Origin: Paracentrotus lividus
Lineage: Eukaryota > Echinodermata > Echinoidea > Camarodonta > Echinidae
NCBI GenBank assembly: GCA_940671915.1
Contig: CALNVZ010003432.1
Span: forward strand, 10,354,265 to 10,418,264
DNA: 64,000 bases
Direction of reading: 5' to 3'
The notes beneath the pieces were generated by a model. That model saw only the letters and a list, made by a program, of their open reading frames with translations, did not search any database and was not told where the DNA came from. The translations under genes were made by a program, and so were the position numbers. Of the stretch, positions 1 through 12,329 are shown one piece after another (position 1 is the stretch's first letter; every line of letters begins with the position of its first letter).

Positions 1-250
1 CTGCCTTTGATCCTTTGATTTTGACCTTATTGTTAATTGCTACCAAATCCTACTCTTCAGCCATTTTTCATTCGATTTCGATTCGTTTGCTTTATGTGAT
101 AGCACTGGTGAGGACTACAAAATTCTTCACAGAATTTTGACTTTTGACCTTGACTTTGACCTATATTGTACATTGGCTACAAAATGCTACTTCTTCGCCA
201 TTTTTTACCCGATTTCGATTCCGTTTGCCTTATGTGATAGTACTGATCGT
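1..250. repeat. Two diverged tandem units of about 137 bp
   Basis: Two successive copies share a run of the form ttgacct-attgt-attg-ctac-aaa, then cattttt, then cgatttcgattc, then tttatgtgatag-actg. The cgattt motif recurs at about 73 and 210, giving a period near 137 bp. The left copy may begin outside the window. No coding potential is visible, and the family is not identified. Confidence 0.7.
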
Positions 251-999
251 GATATAATGGGAATTTTACATTATCGGCGGGGACATATATTGCGCATCGC
301 GTAATGTACTAATCCACTTGTTTACAATGTCTTAGATTTGTTATGAACAAGAATGGGAACTGAATGCTAGATTTTTTTGATTATTTTTAACCCGAAGCCA
401 TGCCTAAAGTATGTCTACAAAACCTACAAGCTACATACGTTGCTTGGTCGTAAGCCTGTCCTCCCTACATTGTCTATACAAGCTACCTCGGTCATTAGCT
501 TCCCATTAGACTCAACCCTGAGTAGCAGCGTAAACCCTGAGGAGAACAGAGTGAATTTTCCTGACACAATACCATACTTTATAGCACCCACTTTCACTAA
601 AGTGACTCTAAATTTTTCCTGTCAACCTCTTTTTTACAGGCAACGCTTCATAAGTAGATAAAAGCTTTCTAATCTCTCATGCAGCATTCGATCATTAATG
701 TACAGTTTGCATTGTAAGGCTACATTGGATATGACATGTATTAGCGTAAAATAATAGATGTGCTTGGAATCGCAGGTAATGACCTCTTCAGTGATCGCTT
801 TTGATATTAAAAATAGACTTACTGGCATGTAAAACCATTCATAGCACAACTTAATTACCACATCACATCAATCTATGTCCCTTAAATGGGATTATTAATT
901 GATTTCATTTATTAAAACACTTTTTCTAAATAGTAAAATTACACAGACATAGTGTGAGTATTGAGACTAAGAAATCTTACATCTAGCGGTTAGTATCTT

Positions 1000-1317
1000 T
1001 CAGATAAACTAATTCTCTTTTTATTGGTACCATATGTGTAATGTAATTTCCTTTTCTGTCTTCCCCTTTCCTATCTTTTAACTTAAAACTAATTTTGTTT
1101 TGTAAATAATTTATATACACTCTGTAATGTACATTATTTTAATGATGTTAAACTGCATTTCTGTTTGTACAATTTTTTTAATGATTATGTATGTATATTT
1201 ATGTTACATGTATATTCAATATGTATGTTTTTATATCACAGACTTGCTGAAAAGCAGTCTTGTTTGGCTTTTGGCTGATGTAAGTTTTCCGTGAAAAAAT
1301 AAATTCAATTCAATTCA
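1000..1317 (+). repeat. 3' end of a retroposon with (TTCAA)n tail
   Basis: An AT-rich stretch ends in a phrase about a 'gacttgctgaaaagcagtc' hairpin, then an AATAAA-like signal and four ttcaa units (1,300-1,322). A polyadenylation-like signal followed by a short pentamer array is typical of 5'-truncated non-LTR retroposons, and two other elements in this window end in similar pentamers or hexamers. No reverse transcriptase remains, so the clade cannot be fixed. Confidence 0.6.
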
Positions 1318-1639
1318 ATTCAATGATAATGCCATGCTCGATTGCACAGAACCCCTATACAATACAAGGCAAAGTAAAAGGTTAAAAACACAGCCAGGGT
1401 AATACTAAACACTTTGAAAGGATAACAAGAAATTAATGAATTATTTTTTTTAAAATTGAATATCTTTATTATGATTATCATGATAAATGTTAAAACCATG
1501 TCAGGTCAACTACCCACTGGTCAATCACCCCCCAGAAATAAGGTTAAATGTAGAGTTAGGGGATATCTAATGCGGGTAGTTCTCTGATGGGGGTAGTTAT
1601 CCCAGAACCTTTAAAACCAACCTTTTGAGTAATACTTAC

Positions 1640-1740
1640 GTTCTACATTCAGAAAAAAGTTCCTTCCCCGGTGAGTCTAGTAATGCATTTTGACAAATCG
1701 TCACATTCTCTCCTTCAATCATCTCCAACCTTTGCAGCGA
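1640..1740 (-). CDS. GRK5: GRK4/5/6-type receptor kinase, RGS-homology domain exon (most 3' exon seen)
   Basis: On the minus strand this 101-nt stretch lies between a polypyrimidine tract ending tcctgcag and a consensus donor gtaagtatt. It encodes 33 codons plus two bases (starts phase 0, ends phase 2). The peptide begins SLQRLEMIEGENV and ends LLDSPGKELFSECR. The end aligns with human GRK5 LLQKPCKELFSACAQ in the regulator-of-G-protein-signalling homology (RH) domain, roughly residues 114-147. The family phosphorylates agonist-occupied GPCRs at the membrane. The phase fits the exon at 4,078-4,155, which ends phase 0. The next exon (VHEYLRGEPF-like) and the kinase domain must lie before base 1. 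Whether it is the single invertebrate ancestor of GRK4/5/6 or a duplicate cannot be told here; the symbol is by best resemblance. Confidence 0.88.
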
Positions 1741-4077
1741 CTGCAGGAGAAAAAAAAAACACACAACATACTTTCATTATGCTATTGCTTTCACATATTT
1801 ATGTTCATATTTTATAACAGTAATAAAATGATTCCTCAATATAGCCAATGATTGAATAAATTTTCATGGTTTGTGTTTTTCTTTATGTCCTACAAAATCG
1901 AATAGATGTAGGAGAGTAAGAAAAAAAATAAAAAGATCTTTCGGTGGAATCTTCTATGAAACTTTACCCAGAAAAATGTTCCAACTTGTTATTTCATGAT
2001 TGGAAGACACATGGTTAAAATTGATCTTATCTGAAAATAAGCTTCCAAGTCAGGAGTCAGGGGTTTATATCTCGTTTGCATACTTTTGTGTACATGTATG
2101 CACATGTAAATAGCACACATGTAAACTTTTAACATGTGGGTTCAAAAATTGAGGTTTCATAAACTTTAAGTTTTATGGTCCGTGTGAACCCAACTACATG
2201 TACAAAGTTAAACCATAAAGAATTAATCATTGAGGTTTCATAAAATTAAGGTTAGACCTTAGCCTTAACCTTAGAGTTTCATAAATTTACAATTTGATAC
2301 TTTGACGGCAAACTGTGAATGTTGCTCTCGTGAAAAGCATTACTTGTTTCGAGCCAGTTGGCTTGTACATTCCTTCAATACTTGCTCTACTCCATGAAAC
2401 TAAATGATGGACGGCAGCTGACAGTCAAGTGATGTATCTACCCCTATTCATCTCCCTCTAAATTCCTAATCCAAGCAATTCAAATCAAGGAGTTCACTCT
2501 CAAAAGGGCAACTCATACATTTCTATTATTTGTTCAAGTCAGTGCATGACAATTATTTGTCCATTTTGTACTTTGTTATAATGTCACAAAAAGGATTATG
2601 GAATCCAATTTTCTTTACTCATTTTTTTAATATTATGTATTTTAGGTCACTTTCACTCTTTGCTTAAAAGAGTTATCTGATAGAATTTGTTCATTGTAAC
2701 TGAAATTGCTGACGAAAACAAAAATATACTTTTAAAAGGTGTAAATTGCAGCAAAAAAAGTGTATATTTGTACTGCTGCTTTTTACTATGTCTGTTGGAC
2801 TTTTTGTTCATATTAATGCCAGGTACTGTTATCGATCCTGTACATACTAGTATTTGCATGTCATTATTTTTTATTTTAATGCAACAGTAGATGAGGAGAA
2901 ACTTTGAACAGTACAAATATTTTTCTTTGAGACAACCTGCAGGTATTGGTTGTCACTGTTGTTATTTTTTATGCTTCAAGTGTAATTTTGCTATCAATGT
3001 TATTGTGATAACGTCACATGTAACTGTAAATCAAATGAATTGAATGGATAAAGAACTACAAATGCTTCCTATAGAGAGTACAATTGGGTCTCATGACCTA
3101 TGTGCCATTTCCATACATGTCTATCATCACTAAAGTATTTGAGACATGTTTGTGATCAGAACACTTGTGTTCATGACTTTCCCTTGCGCTTTGCCATGGA
3201 TATGCAGCTGTCACAGAAATGACTGGAGTATTTTGAAAGAACAGTGGAAAGACTACAAAAGTGAAAATATTCACTATGTGGTAATATTTGTGAAGTTTGC
3301 ACTCAACAGGAGGGGCGCGAAAATAAAAACATGCAAAATCATACATCTTATCTGATCCCCCAGTGTGAAAAATTTCCACTTTTACCTCAAAGTGAAATTG
3401 TATTATGAATAGTGAGAAATCATTTGAGATAAAGCCTGAAAATGAATTATTGTGTTTTCTCTATAAACTGTAAATTTTGTTCCATTAATCATTAAATTAC
3501 TTTCTTCTTTAGCTTCTTAGGTATTACTGTTTCATGGATTATATTTCTAATTGTCATTACAAAATTCTTCGTACAGTATGTGTATTTTTAATCTGCAAAT
3601 AAAAAAGTGTAGATATCAGCTTTAAGCTAATTTCAATTAAACCTATCACTGTTCTGCTGAATGATTTTGAAATGTGGAGGACACTGTCTGAAAAAGCTTT
3701 GGAAAGGTTGATAACAATTGACGTTAGCATTGTTTGGGGCAGTGAGGTTTTGAAATTACCAAAATGATGATGAATTAACAATAAAAATCTGCTCAGAGTC
3801 ACTAGCACTACACCCAAAAATGCATGTATGGGACTACACAAAATGTTCGGCCCATACATTTGAGCTGTTTGGAGTCATATTACGACTAGTAGGGCATTTG
3901 AGGAGCAATCTTGTACAATGGACTTTTTTTACTGTGATATTCTTCATAAATAGTATGCAAATGACTGGAAAGCTCACAAAATTTGTATTTGTCTTTCCCA
4001 CTACACTAAACTTTGATATATTCCCTTAAATAATGCCACCTTGTTCTTCAGACGTCATTCATAAATGATATACATAC
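1741..4077 (-). other. GRK intron, no gene inside
   Basis: The interval has a donor gtatgtata at its transcriptional start and cctgcag at its end. It is AT-rich. It contains short direct echoes of 'gaggtttcataaa' (about 2,150, 2,230 and 2,270) and a diverged repeat copy near 3,590-3,770 related to 4,530-4,660. Open frames here have no recognisable domains and read as chance. Confidence 0.75.
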
Positions 4078-4155
4078 CTCTTGTGATATATATTTATGAA
4101 AGATTTCATGACTAAGTCTGCTCCTGTCCTCCTGTGATGATACTTCATATTCACT
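4078..4155 (-). CDS. GRK5: GRK4/5/6-type receptor kinase, RGS-homology domain exon
   Basis: On the minus strand, ttcttttcag precedes 78 nt (26 codons, phase 0 at both ends), followed by the donor gtatgtata. The peptide starts SEYEVSSQEDRSRLSHEIF and ends HKYISQE. It aligns with GRK5 AEYEVTPDEKLGEKGKEIM...TKYLTPK, about residues 88-113. It follows directly from the ...FLDEV end of the exon at 9,877-9,983, just as FLDSV-AEYEV is continuous in the vertebrate protein. The exon is too short to stand out as an open frame. The identification rests on the peptide match, correct splice signals on both sides and phase agreement with both neighbours. Confidence 0.9.
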
Positions 4156-4664
4156 CTGAAAAGAAACAAAAACAAAACATAGCATTTAAAGCGAGAGCTT
4201 ACTGAGTAAAACTCTAATTGACTGTGTCTTATAAATAGCTAGTCTTAAAGTATACCTTTTGAGATAACTATTAACAAAACTGTGTATAACTTAACCTACA
4301 ATTTAATTTGTATTGGGAAACTAAAATGTTTTGAGGGGAAAAGTATGTGTTTTGCTACTTGGCAACATAATTATCACGGTGTGAATTCATCGAGAAGTGA
4401 AAAAGTATGTTTTCATTCAAATGAGCCTGAATTATAAGACTACACTATCAGGATGTTGCATTATGGGTTAGGAATCAAGGCAGAATCAAGTAGTTGAGGA
4501 CTTGAGGTGGTGCTATACGAGGCTATTAGTTCGTACTGGCTTTAAATTAAAATTATTGTTCTAGTCATGCGATTGAAATGTGGAAGATATTGTCTAAAAG
4601 TGCTTTGGAATGACTGATAGCAATTAGCCTTAACATTATTTTATGCTGAGAGGCTTTGAAACAG

Positions 4665-4805
4665 TAGCGGATGCAGACCGATGTCATACAATGAAATTAT
4701 CGGGCCCATGCGTAAACATAATAGAGCCGTTTTTGTCCCCAGACAATTGGGCCTGAGAAATGCATTCAATTCCATTTTCTTAAATGCGCGCCTGTGAAAT
4801 CACCC
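4665..4805 (-). repeat. Fragment related to the inner part of the TU-like element
   Basis: The stretch with cagtagcggatgcagaccga, then gcgtaaacata-agagccg-ttttgtccc-agacaattgggcc, then ttcaattc-attttctt matches the region near 44,160-44,310. It is the reverse complement of 56,440-56,585. The fragment lacks the satellite ends, so it is either a truncated copy or an independent repeat also present inside the large element. Confidence 0.65.
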
Positions 4806-5424
4806 AAATGATAAGACATTAACCTATTTCTAATAGAGTCTTATTTTAAAGCTAAATTCAAATTGTCTAGTATAATAAATTGCCATATATATATACATGC
4901 ATACAGCAGAAGACAATTTTCCCCTCGTCTTAGTACATATACATGATTTCAGACCATTTTAATGATTGATTTGCTCTTTTTCATGACATTTCTTATTTCT
5001 ACAATTTGGGTGTATGTCTTTATTTTCTTAACAGTTCTTACAAGACTTAAATTTGTAAAGTTCACAAAATGCCAAGGCCAATTAGGCAACTAGCAATACT
5101 TGGAATTTTCTTAATTGCACATTCTCATTTTCTCATGGTGATGCATACAGGCTAATTGAAAACATTTCAAACCTCTGTGAATGCAAATGAAAATCACAAC
5201 TCATTTCAATGATCAGCTTTATCAGCTGGGGTAGAAAACATTCACATGACGTGAATAGAAAAATGAAAAATCCATTAAATTTACGGAAAAATGTATCATT
5301 TACAAAGGACAATAAACTCACTTTTACATGATTTCATAATCTCGGTTTTCAAGGGTCTTGTTCTCAGACAGAATGCTGTTCTAAACAGAATTATCATACC
5401 AATTTCGCCCCACTGCCAAGATAT

Positions 5425-5653
5425 GGTGGTATCTCACTTCGCGGAGAAAAATTTGAGATTTGGGACTACTTTGAGACGCTTTTCAAAATTGTCTCCGGGA
5501 CGGGAAAAAAAGTATCAGAGATGTCTCCGCGACAGAAAAAGTAGAGGAGACGTCTCTGATACTTTTTTTTCTGTTGCGGATACATCTCCGCAACAATTTT
5601 CAAAGCTGTCTCAAAGTAGTCCCAAATCCATGTCCTCGAAGTGAGATACCACC
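5425..5653. mobile_element. Foldback MITE, GGTGGTATCTCAC family, copy 1
   Basis: The left end reads ggtggtatctcacttcgcgg and the right end is its near reverse complement, cgaagtgagataccacc. The interior is itself palindromic: segments containing ggagacgtctctgatac and gtatcagagatgtctcc face one another, and 'caaagtagtccca' mirrors 'gggactactttg'. There is no coding capacity. Length (229 bp) and structure match the copies at 8,208, 12,115 and 57,354. Confidence 0.85.
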
Positions 5654-6815
5654 ATTACTGCACAATTGCGCATGTTAAGTTGCTGCAATAAGAGTAATTT
5701 TGTTGAAATAAAGATCATGTGATGACTTTTTCTATCCTCGCAAGTCTTTGCAAGACCCCATATCTTAAGCACACATAAACACAACCCTTACTCTGTTTTC
5801 CAATATTTCTTTATTGAAGTACATGAAATTGAAACAAGAATTAAACGGCCAAAAGCAGAATATAGACTTAAATAGGAGGTCTGGCCACTTAGACTACTAG
5901 TTTTTATAAAGGGGAATATGTTGTTGTCATTGTCGTTGTTATCATTTACTTTTATATAGCATTTAGTCCACTCAAAACAAAAAGGGTAGGTTTTCTTAGG
6001 TACTTAAATTTATGGATGTTTCTTTCCTTGGTATATACTAACAGGGTATTCAAACAAATTGTTATTAAAGAATGAACTGTAGTTTGTATGAACATTATGC
6101 TATGTCAGGCAGGTCTCAGACAAGTTGTCAAGAACAACCTTTGCTTAAAAAAGTATGCTTACAAATTCGAACATGTTAGCAACTGGTCTATTGTTGTGTG
6201 TTTAAAATTTAACCTAAACCCGGTTTCATGCATACTAATTCATCCTCTTACATGTAACAAGGATTTTCCTCAATAACATTCACTCTGGTTTAAATTACAA
6301 ATAACATTTCCTTTTCTTCTCTATTTCTGTGAGTTGAGAGAAAGGATGAGAAAAATGATTGTCTATGGCTAAAAGACTCTTTGCTTTAAAAAAAAAAAAA
6401 ATCAAAATTTCTCTTCATCGCAATATCTCTTCTGCTTGGTAATGAGACTATTTCCCAACTAGAGCATGAACATACAACACCACTCATTGGCCGACCTCAT
6501 TTTAATAACTGATATCTTCCCAATTATCCATGCACATATCAAATTTCAGACATCCATGTGGGTCTTTAAATGTAATAAACATAACTCGGAAAAAGGTCGT
6601 CGACAAGTCTTCAGAAGATTTGACACCCACAGAAAAGGCCTCCAGGTCTGTAAAGAACATGGAAAGCACATCACACAAACCTGCAGCCATCAGTATTCTC
6701 AATATGCGATTCTCATTTTCATATCGGGATGGATGTTCAATTTGAAATCTCATTATGATGGAGAAAAGACATTTGCCTAAAGTGATTTAGACCATATTGT
6801 TCAGTATGAAATCAT

Positions 6816-7160
6816 GTCCATGTTTTATGGAGAATTTCCATTGAGGGGAAGAACAATATGGAGCGATATTAATGGGTTTTTCAATCACTGCTCGGTTTCG
6901 TTGAACTAATTAAATCATTTTTTTTTTTTACAATGATTATGTAGCTTTGTGAGAGGGTTGGGCTATTTTTGGCCCAAAAATATTTGGTATGGAATAATTT
7001 CCATGAAGAATCCCCATTGAAGGGAAGAACAATATGGAGTGATAGCAAGGGGTTTTCAAACACTGCTTGGTTTTAATGAACTAGTTTCATTATTTCACTT
7101 ACAATGTTGTTGTTGTTATGGTTATTTTAAAGAGGGTGGGGCTATTGTGGCCCAAAAAAC
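6816..7160. repeat. Tandem duplication, two units of about 176 bp
   Basis: Both units contain 'gaagaacaatatggag' (at 6,848 and 7,024), a 'cactgct-ggttt' phrase, an 'acaatg' after a T-rich run, and 'gaggg-tggggcta-t-tggcccaaaaa'. The two units differ by substitutions and small indels, so the duplication is not recent. No gene is seen. Confidence 0.8.
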
Positions 7161-8207
7161 CAACAACATATGTGTAAGAGTGGAATGTCCGATTACATTC
7201 GAAGGATCGTAAGGTATATGGAGTTTAACACCTTCCATATGTATCATTCTCTGGTACATGTACATTGTTTATGTGCTTGTACAGTACATGTGATATCTAA
7301 TAAAAATTAAAAAATCCAAAATTGAGACTGACATGAAAATGACTAAAAAGTGCCAAAATCATCTTGATTCTTAAATAGTCAGCAAATTTACCTTCATTTA
7401 ATGGATGTAGATGACAAAACTAGTATGAATACCTGCTTTGGATGGGACTATTCTGTATTTTCTTTTTAATTATGATTTTACTATGTATATAGCTCTTAAG
7501 AGCTTAGTATTAACAAATCAACTAATCAAGTATTACCGACAGGAGAATAGAAATTTTTAAAATCATCAAAACTAAAGTAACTACAATAATGCTGTAATGT
7601 CTATAAATGCAAACCTGATACAGGCCTTTTCTTATTAGACACTGGTGATCAAGGCTTTCCATACATGTACATGTATGTCCAACTTTAAAAGCCTCATATT
7701 TAAAATTGTACAGTATGTACGTGACATTAATTTTTATTTAATAATGGGATACCAAATTTAAACCTGTACTTTCATACAATGTAAATGACTGAGCCCCTGG
7801 GCTTTTACACACATGTGTCCAAATTGCCTTGTACCAAGTTTGGGCAGAAACAACCCATGCCATGGCTTCCTAAGCCATTCTGAGTTGTGACACAGGTTTT
7901 CATTTATTATTTATCTAAAGCCCCAATACTCAGTCAACCATGACATCACAGGCACAAATTTGGTATCATTAAACATTGAATATGGGTTCCATCTACTTTT
8001 ATTTTGAAATAAAAATGAAGGTTCCACAAGTTAATAATTTTTAATATGACGGTATCAAGGATAGGGATATATTTTTCTGGGACACACTGCAGTTCTTATC
8101 TTTTGCTATACTTGTATTAAAATGTGCTGGTACTTCTGTCTACAGTGACCCTAACAAAGGACCAGTGTATTGGATGCACTGTGATATAGAGTTGGGGTCA
8201 GAAACTT

Positions 8208-8509
8208 GGGCTGGTATCTCGAAATCGCGGAGATGTCTCCACGACGGATAAAAAGTATTAGAGAGATCTCCGATACTTTATTCCGTAAGGAGACGTCTCC
8301 ACAACAATTTTCAAACACTGTCTCACAGCAGTTTTAAAGAACCGTCTCAAAGTAGTTTCCGCGACGTCGCGGGGACTGAGACGTCTACGTGACGTCTCCG
8401 CGACAAGTTTCCAAACCGTCCCCAAGCAGTTTCAAAACTGTCTCAAAGTAGTCCTAAATCCGTCTCAAAGAAGTTTCAAAGTAGTTTCCGCGAAGTGAGA
8501 CACCACCCT
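8208..8509. mobile_element. Foldback MITE, GGTGGTATCTCAC family, copy 2
   Basis: The left end gctggtatctcgaaatcgcg is more diverged than the right end ccgcgaagtgagacaccacc. Repeated internal gtctccgcgac / gtcgcggag blocks and several 'ctcaaagtagt' runs make this copy longer (302 bp) than its relatives. It looks like local duplication of internal sub-repeats. Confidence 0.8.
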
Positions 8510-8858
8510 TACATATCCCTTCCAAATTCCCCCCCCCAAAAAAAAAAATAATCACTGAACAGATATAACACCTCCTCTACTTTAGAAATATGTGTGCTAC
8601 AATGACCAACTTAATAAACAAATGAGCTTATCACTTTTTTTCATTTGAATAGCATGTCATCAGGTGTTGAAGAATATCTAAAGGTGATTTTCTTCCCCCC
8701 CCCTCCAAAAACAAAAAAAAAAACAAAAAAAAAAAAAAAAAAAATCACATTTCAGATAAACTTGATGTCAATCTTGGCCAAAATACTTCATAATTTTTGC
8801 TAATCATTTCACACCACAAACATTTCCAGATAAGATTCTCTTGTTTCGTGGTTACATA

Positions 8859-9756
8859 GAGTGTGTACCACAAAAAATGCTAATGGCCCTTTAGATGGGT
8901 ATAATATTAAAACTACGATATTATATTAATTATATCTCTACACCCGTGAACTAAAATTCATTTTCTGTAACTGGATGAAATTTCATGTGATATGGTCCAA
9001 TAATCACAAAGATATGAGCATTTTTTCATCACACATCAGGAAACCTCTCCATCCAAGTTTTATATAAAGTAGTACCGGGTATATCAAATAAAAGAAACCC
9101 AAGTTTGATCATTAATAATTTGAAAAATATTTCAGTAGTGATCATGAAATTTATATCACTGTAAAGTGCAACTCATTACCATTCTAATGATATGTCCCTC
9201 AGCTCACCAATATCACGCGTCGCTGAACCCCATTGTTCTGAAAAGTTTTGCAAAATTATGAGTGTTCACTTTCATGCTCCTTAAGATGCGTTATTCAAAT
9301 GTGCCTAAAAGGAAACCCAACTTTGATCATCAATGAGCGTGAAAGTGAACCACTCACAATTTTACAAGACATATTTAAAATAATGGGGTTCAGTGATACA
9401 TGATATTGGTGAGCTGAGAGAGGTATCATTAAAATGGTAATGAGTTGCACTTTACAGTGATAAAAATTTCATAATTACTTTTGAAACATTTATCAAAGTA
9501 TTAATGATCAAACTTGGGTTTGTTTTATTCGATATATCCGGTACTACTCAATACAAACTTGGATGGAGAGGTTTCCTGATGTGTAATGACAAAATGCTCA
9601 TATCTTTGTGATTCTTGGAACATATAACATAAAATTTCATCCAGTTGTAGAAAACAAATTGTAGTTTACGGGTGTAAAGATATAAACAATGTAACATCGT
9701 AATTTTAATATCATACCCATCTAAAGTGCCATTAGCATTTTTTGTGAGACACACTG
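8859..9756. mobile_element. 0.9-kb foldback element flanked by TA (Tc1/mariner-like MITE)
   Basis: Nearly the whole element is an inverted repeat. A left arm of about 430 nt starts gagtgtgtaccacaaaaaat. The right arm ends attttttgtgagacacactg. They fold on each other around a small centre near 9,290-9,320. Examples of matched pairs are ctccatccaag/cttggatggag and ctcaccaatatca/tgatattggtgag. TA lies immediately outside both ends, as expected for a Tc1/mariner target duplication. No transposase frame is present. Confidence 0.85.
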
Positions 9757-9816
9757 TATAATGATGAAAACTGTGATAATAGCAGGTTCTTATGACTTAT
9801 CTAACAAATTTTATCA

Positions 9817-10020
<204 letters not shown>

Positions 10021-12114
10021 TTAGGTGAAAAAGGAACTATTGATCAAAAATCAGCCAGATTCACCACAAAAAAGGAATCAAACCCATCAATTCACACACT
10101 CACAAAAAAAAATCAATTAATAATAAAATAGCACCTTTCCAAATAATGACTAATCAAAGCGATATACAAAGCTTGAACTTTTTTTTTTTTTTATCCCTGT
10201 TAGATGTTTTTACGACCTTCAGTGCAAAGCCGGTTTCCAAAATGCATGCACTTCACAGCAGATTGAAGCCGGGTTTTATGCAAACATATATATAGTGTGA
10301 TATACTGAAATTTTAGTATTTACTATAGATATATATAAAACTATGTATCTACAGTACCTAAGTCTTCCAAGCTCGATATGCTGCTGAGTCTGGAAGACCA
10401 AGCATAAATAGGTAGATACATTGCACAGTAAATCTCAAAATTTAGCATGGTCATTGAGACATGTAAAGCCCGATATTCTCTGATCTGGCAAATTCATGGG
10501 ATCAGAAAAAAGCAGGCTATTTCTAAACTCCAGGCTGATGCAAACCCACATAGTGTGTGACTGTTTCAGCTCTAATTATGTGGTGCTTTCGTAGGATACA
10601 GCTACATTGTATGCTTGTACAGAACATAAGCCTCTTTGCCTGAGCCGAGCAGCTTTGGGACAGCATTTTTTTTTTAAATAAGTGCTGGAAATGACTCAAA
10701 CATGCTGCATAATTCAGCAGAAATTGAGTCACCAATCTAAAAATAGCATAAATTATCATAAAGATGGAAAAACAGGGGAAGGATACATTATTCCACAGCT
10801 TCGCACGTTACAGGGTAGAGAAGTACAATGTGATAAGTTTGATGTTTTACTGGATGTCACGTAACACATTTACAGTGTATATAGGGCGTTTTAGCTGTGC
10901 AATATTGTGCCATAGTGCACAGTCTAATGTAAGGACTCCTTTACACAGTTAAAGCCTCCTGAATAATGATCATATATATTAAATAATAAATATGTTGGAT
11001 TGCTTTACTTCATGGGATACCAGAATAAACTCGTTAGGGCCAATATTGCACTCTTCTTCGATCGGTGCTCACGGAATATTTCTAGTATCCCATTCTGAGG
11101 CATCCAATATAATATAATTATATTGAGAACCAGAAGGGTAAAGTAATATATGTATAACTCTAAATGTTATGTTCAAGATTTGATCTTAGGTCCTTCATAG
11201 TTTTAACCCATAGACTCCACGATTTCCCAACTGTCTAAATTCAAGATTTGCTCTTCATGTCAATCAAGAACTCTTTAATGTTCCTCGCCAGAAATAAATT
11301 TTCTTTTTCCAGTGAATGTTGCTATTTCTGTTGACGTGTCTTTTGAAATTCATAGCATTAGATTTTCAAAGATAATGTCAAAGAATCGCTAAGAGAAGAT
11401 GTTGTCCGGGGTGAAAAATTCCTTTTATTAATTTACAAAATTGAATAGAATCTACTGATTACTCATACCCTTTTTTTTAAATATAAATTCTATATTCTCT
11501 ATAAAGTAGTCTGAATAAGACGTGATCCTTGTTTGACCGCAGTCAACCCTTCCCAAAAATCATTTCTCCTACAAAATTTGATTTCGTCTCGGACGGAGGA
11601 AAATTTAGGCTTATGTACAGTCAATTCGTTCCCCCTCTAAAGCATACATACGCAAATCAAATTGAAAGGGAATTACTGCCTGGCAAAATTGGAGTGAACC
11701 AAATATATTTGACATTTAAAATACATTTTGGACAAGCGACCTTCAACCAACAAGCATGTGATGAGACTAGAATGGCGATTTTTATGACTTCTACAAATTA
11801 GGGTGATATGCGATTCCTTTCAGGTAAATTAATGACAACTGGGGCTGTATATGTATAGATTTATTTGGAATCAGTGAAATAGGGGAAGTTTCCCCGGACA
11901 AGGGAGGAAGATGTACAATATATGTTGCAGAGGCAGGAGAAAATGGTTCTTTGAAAGGGACTTAAAAGTGATAAAACATGGGGAAAACAGTATATCTCGG
12001 ATGAAATAATAACATGGCATGCAGAGCCCAAGGGTGTTATGTAATCTTCAGCACTAACGTGTCTCGTGGAGGGAAGAGAGTAACATCACAGTTAATCCTT
12101 CATGGCTAGACTAA

Positions 12115-12329
12115 GGGTGGTTTCTCACTTCGCCGAGAGGTCTAGTATAGAAAATTTTGTCTCCGCCACGGATAAAAAGTATTAGAGACGGATTTGGGAC
12201 TACTTCAGACTTTTTTTCATAAATTGTCGTGGAGACGTCTCGAGACGTCTCTAATACTTTTTATCCGTCGTGGAGATGAAATTTTATATTCTGTCGCGGA
12301 GACATCTCCGCGAAGTGAGATACCACCCT
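12115..12329. mobile_element. Foldback MITE, GGTGGTATCTCAC family, copy 3, with GACTAA duplication
   Basis: The element runs from gggtggtttctcacttcgcc to gcgaagtgagataccaccct. It is flanked on both sides by gactaa, a candidate 6-bp target-site duplication. The interior folds on itself: the acggataaaaagtattagag and ctctaatactttttatccgt blocks face each other. No open frame is present. Confidence 0.87.

Noticed and set aside
6502-6753. 83-residue minus-strand frame and overlapping plus-strand frames in a GRK intron
   Set aside because: No domain, no splice signals and no codon pattern favouring one strand. It fits chance.
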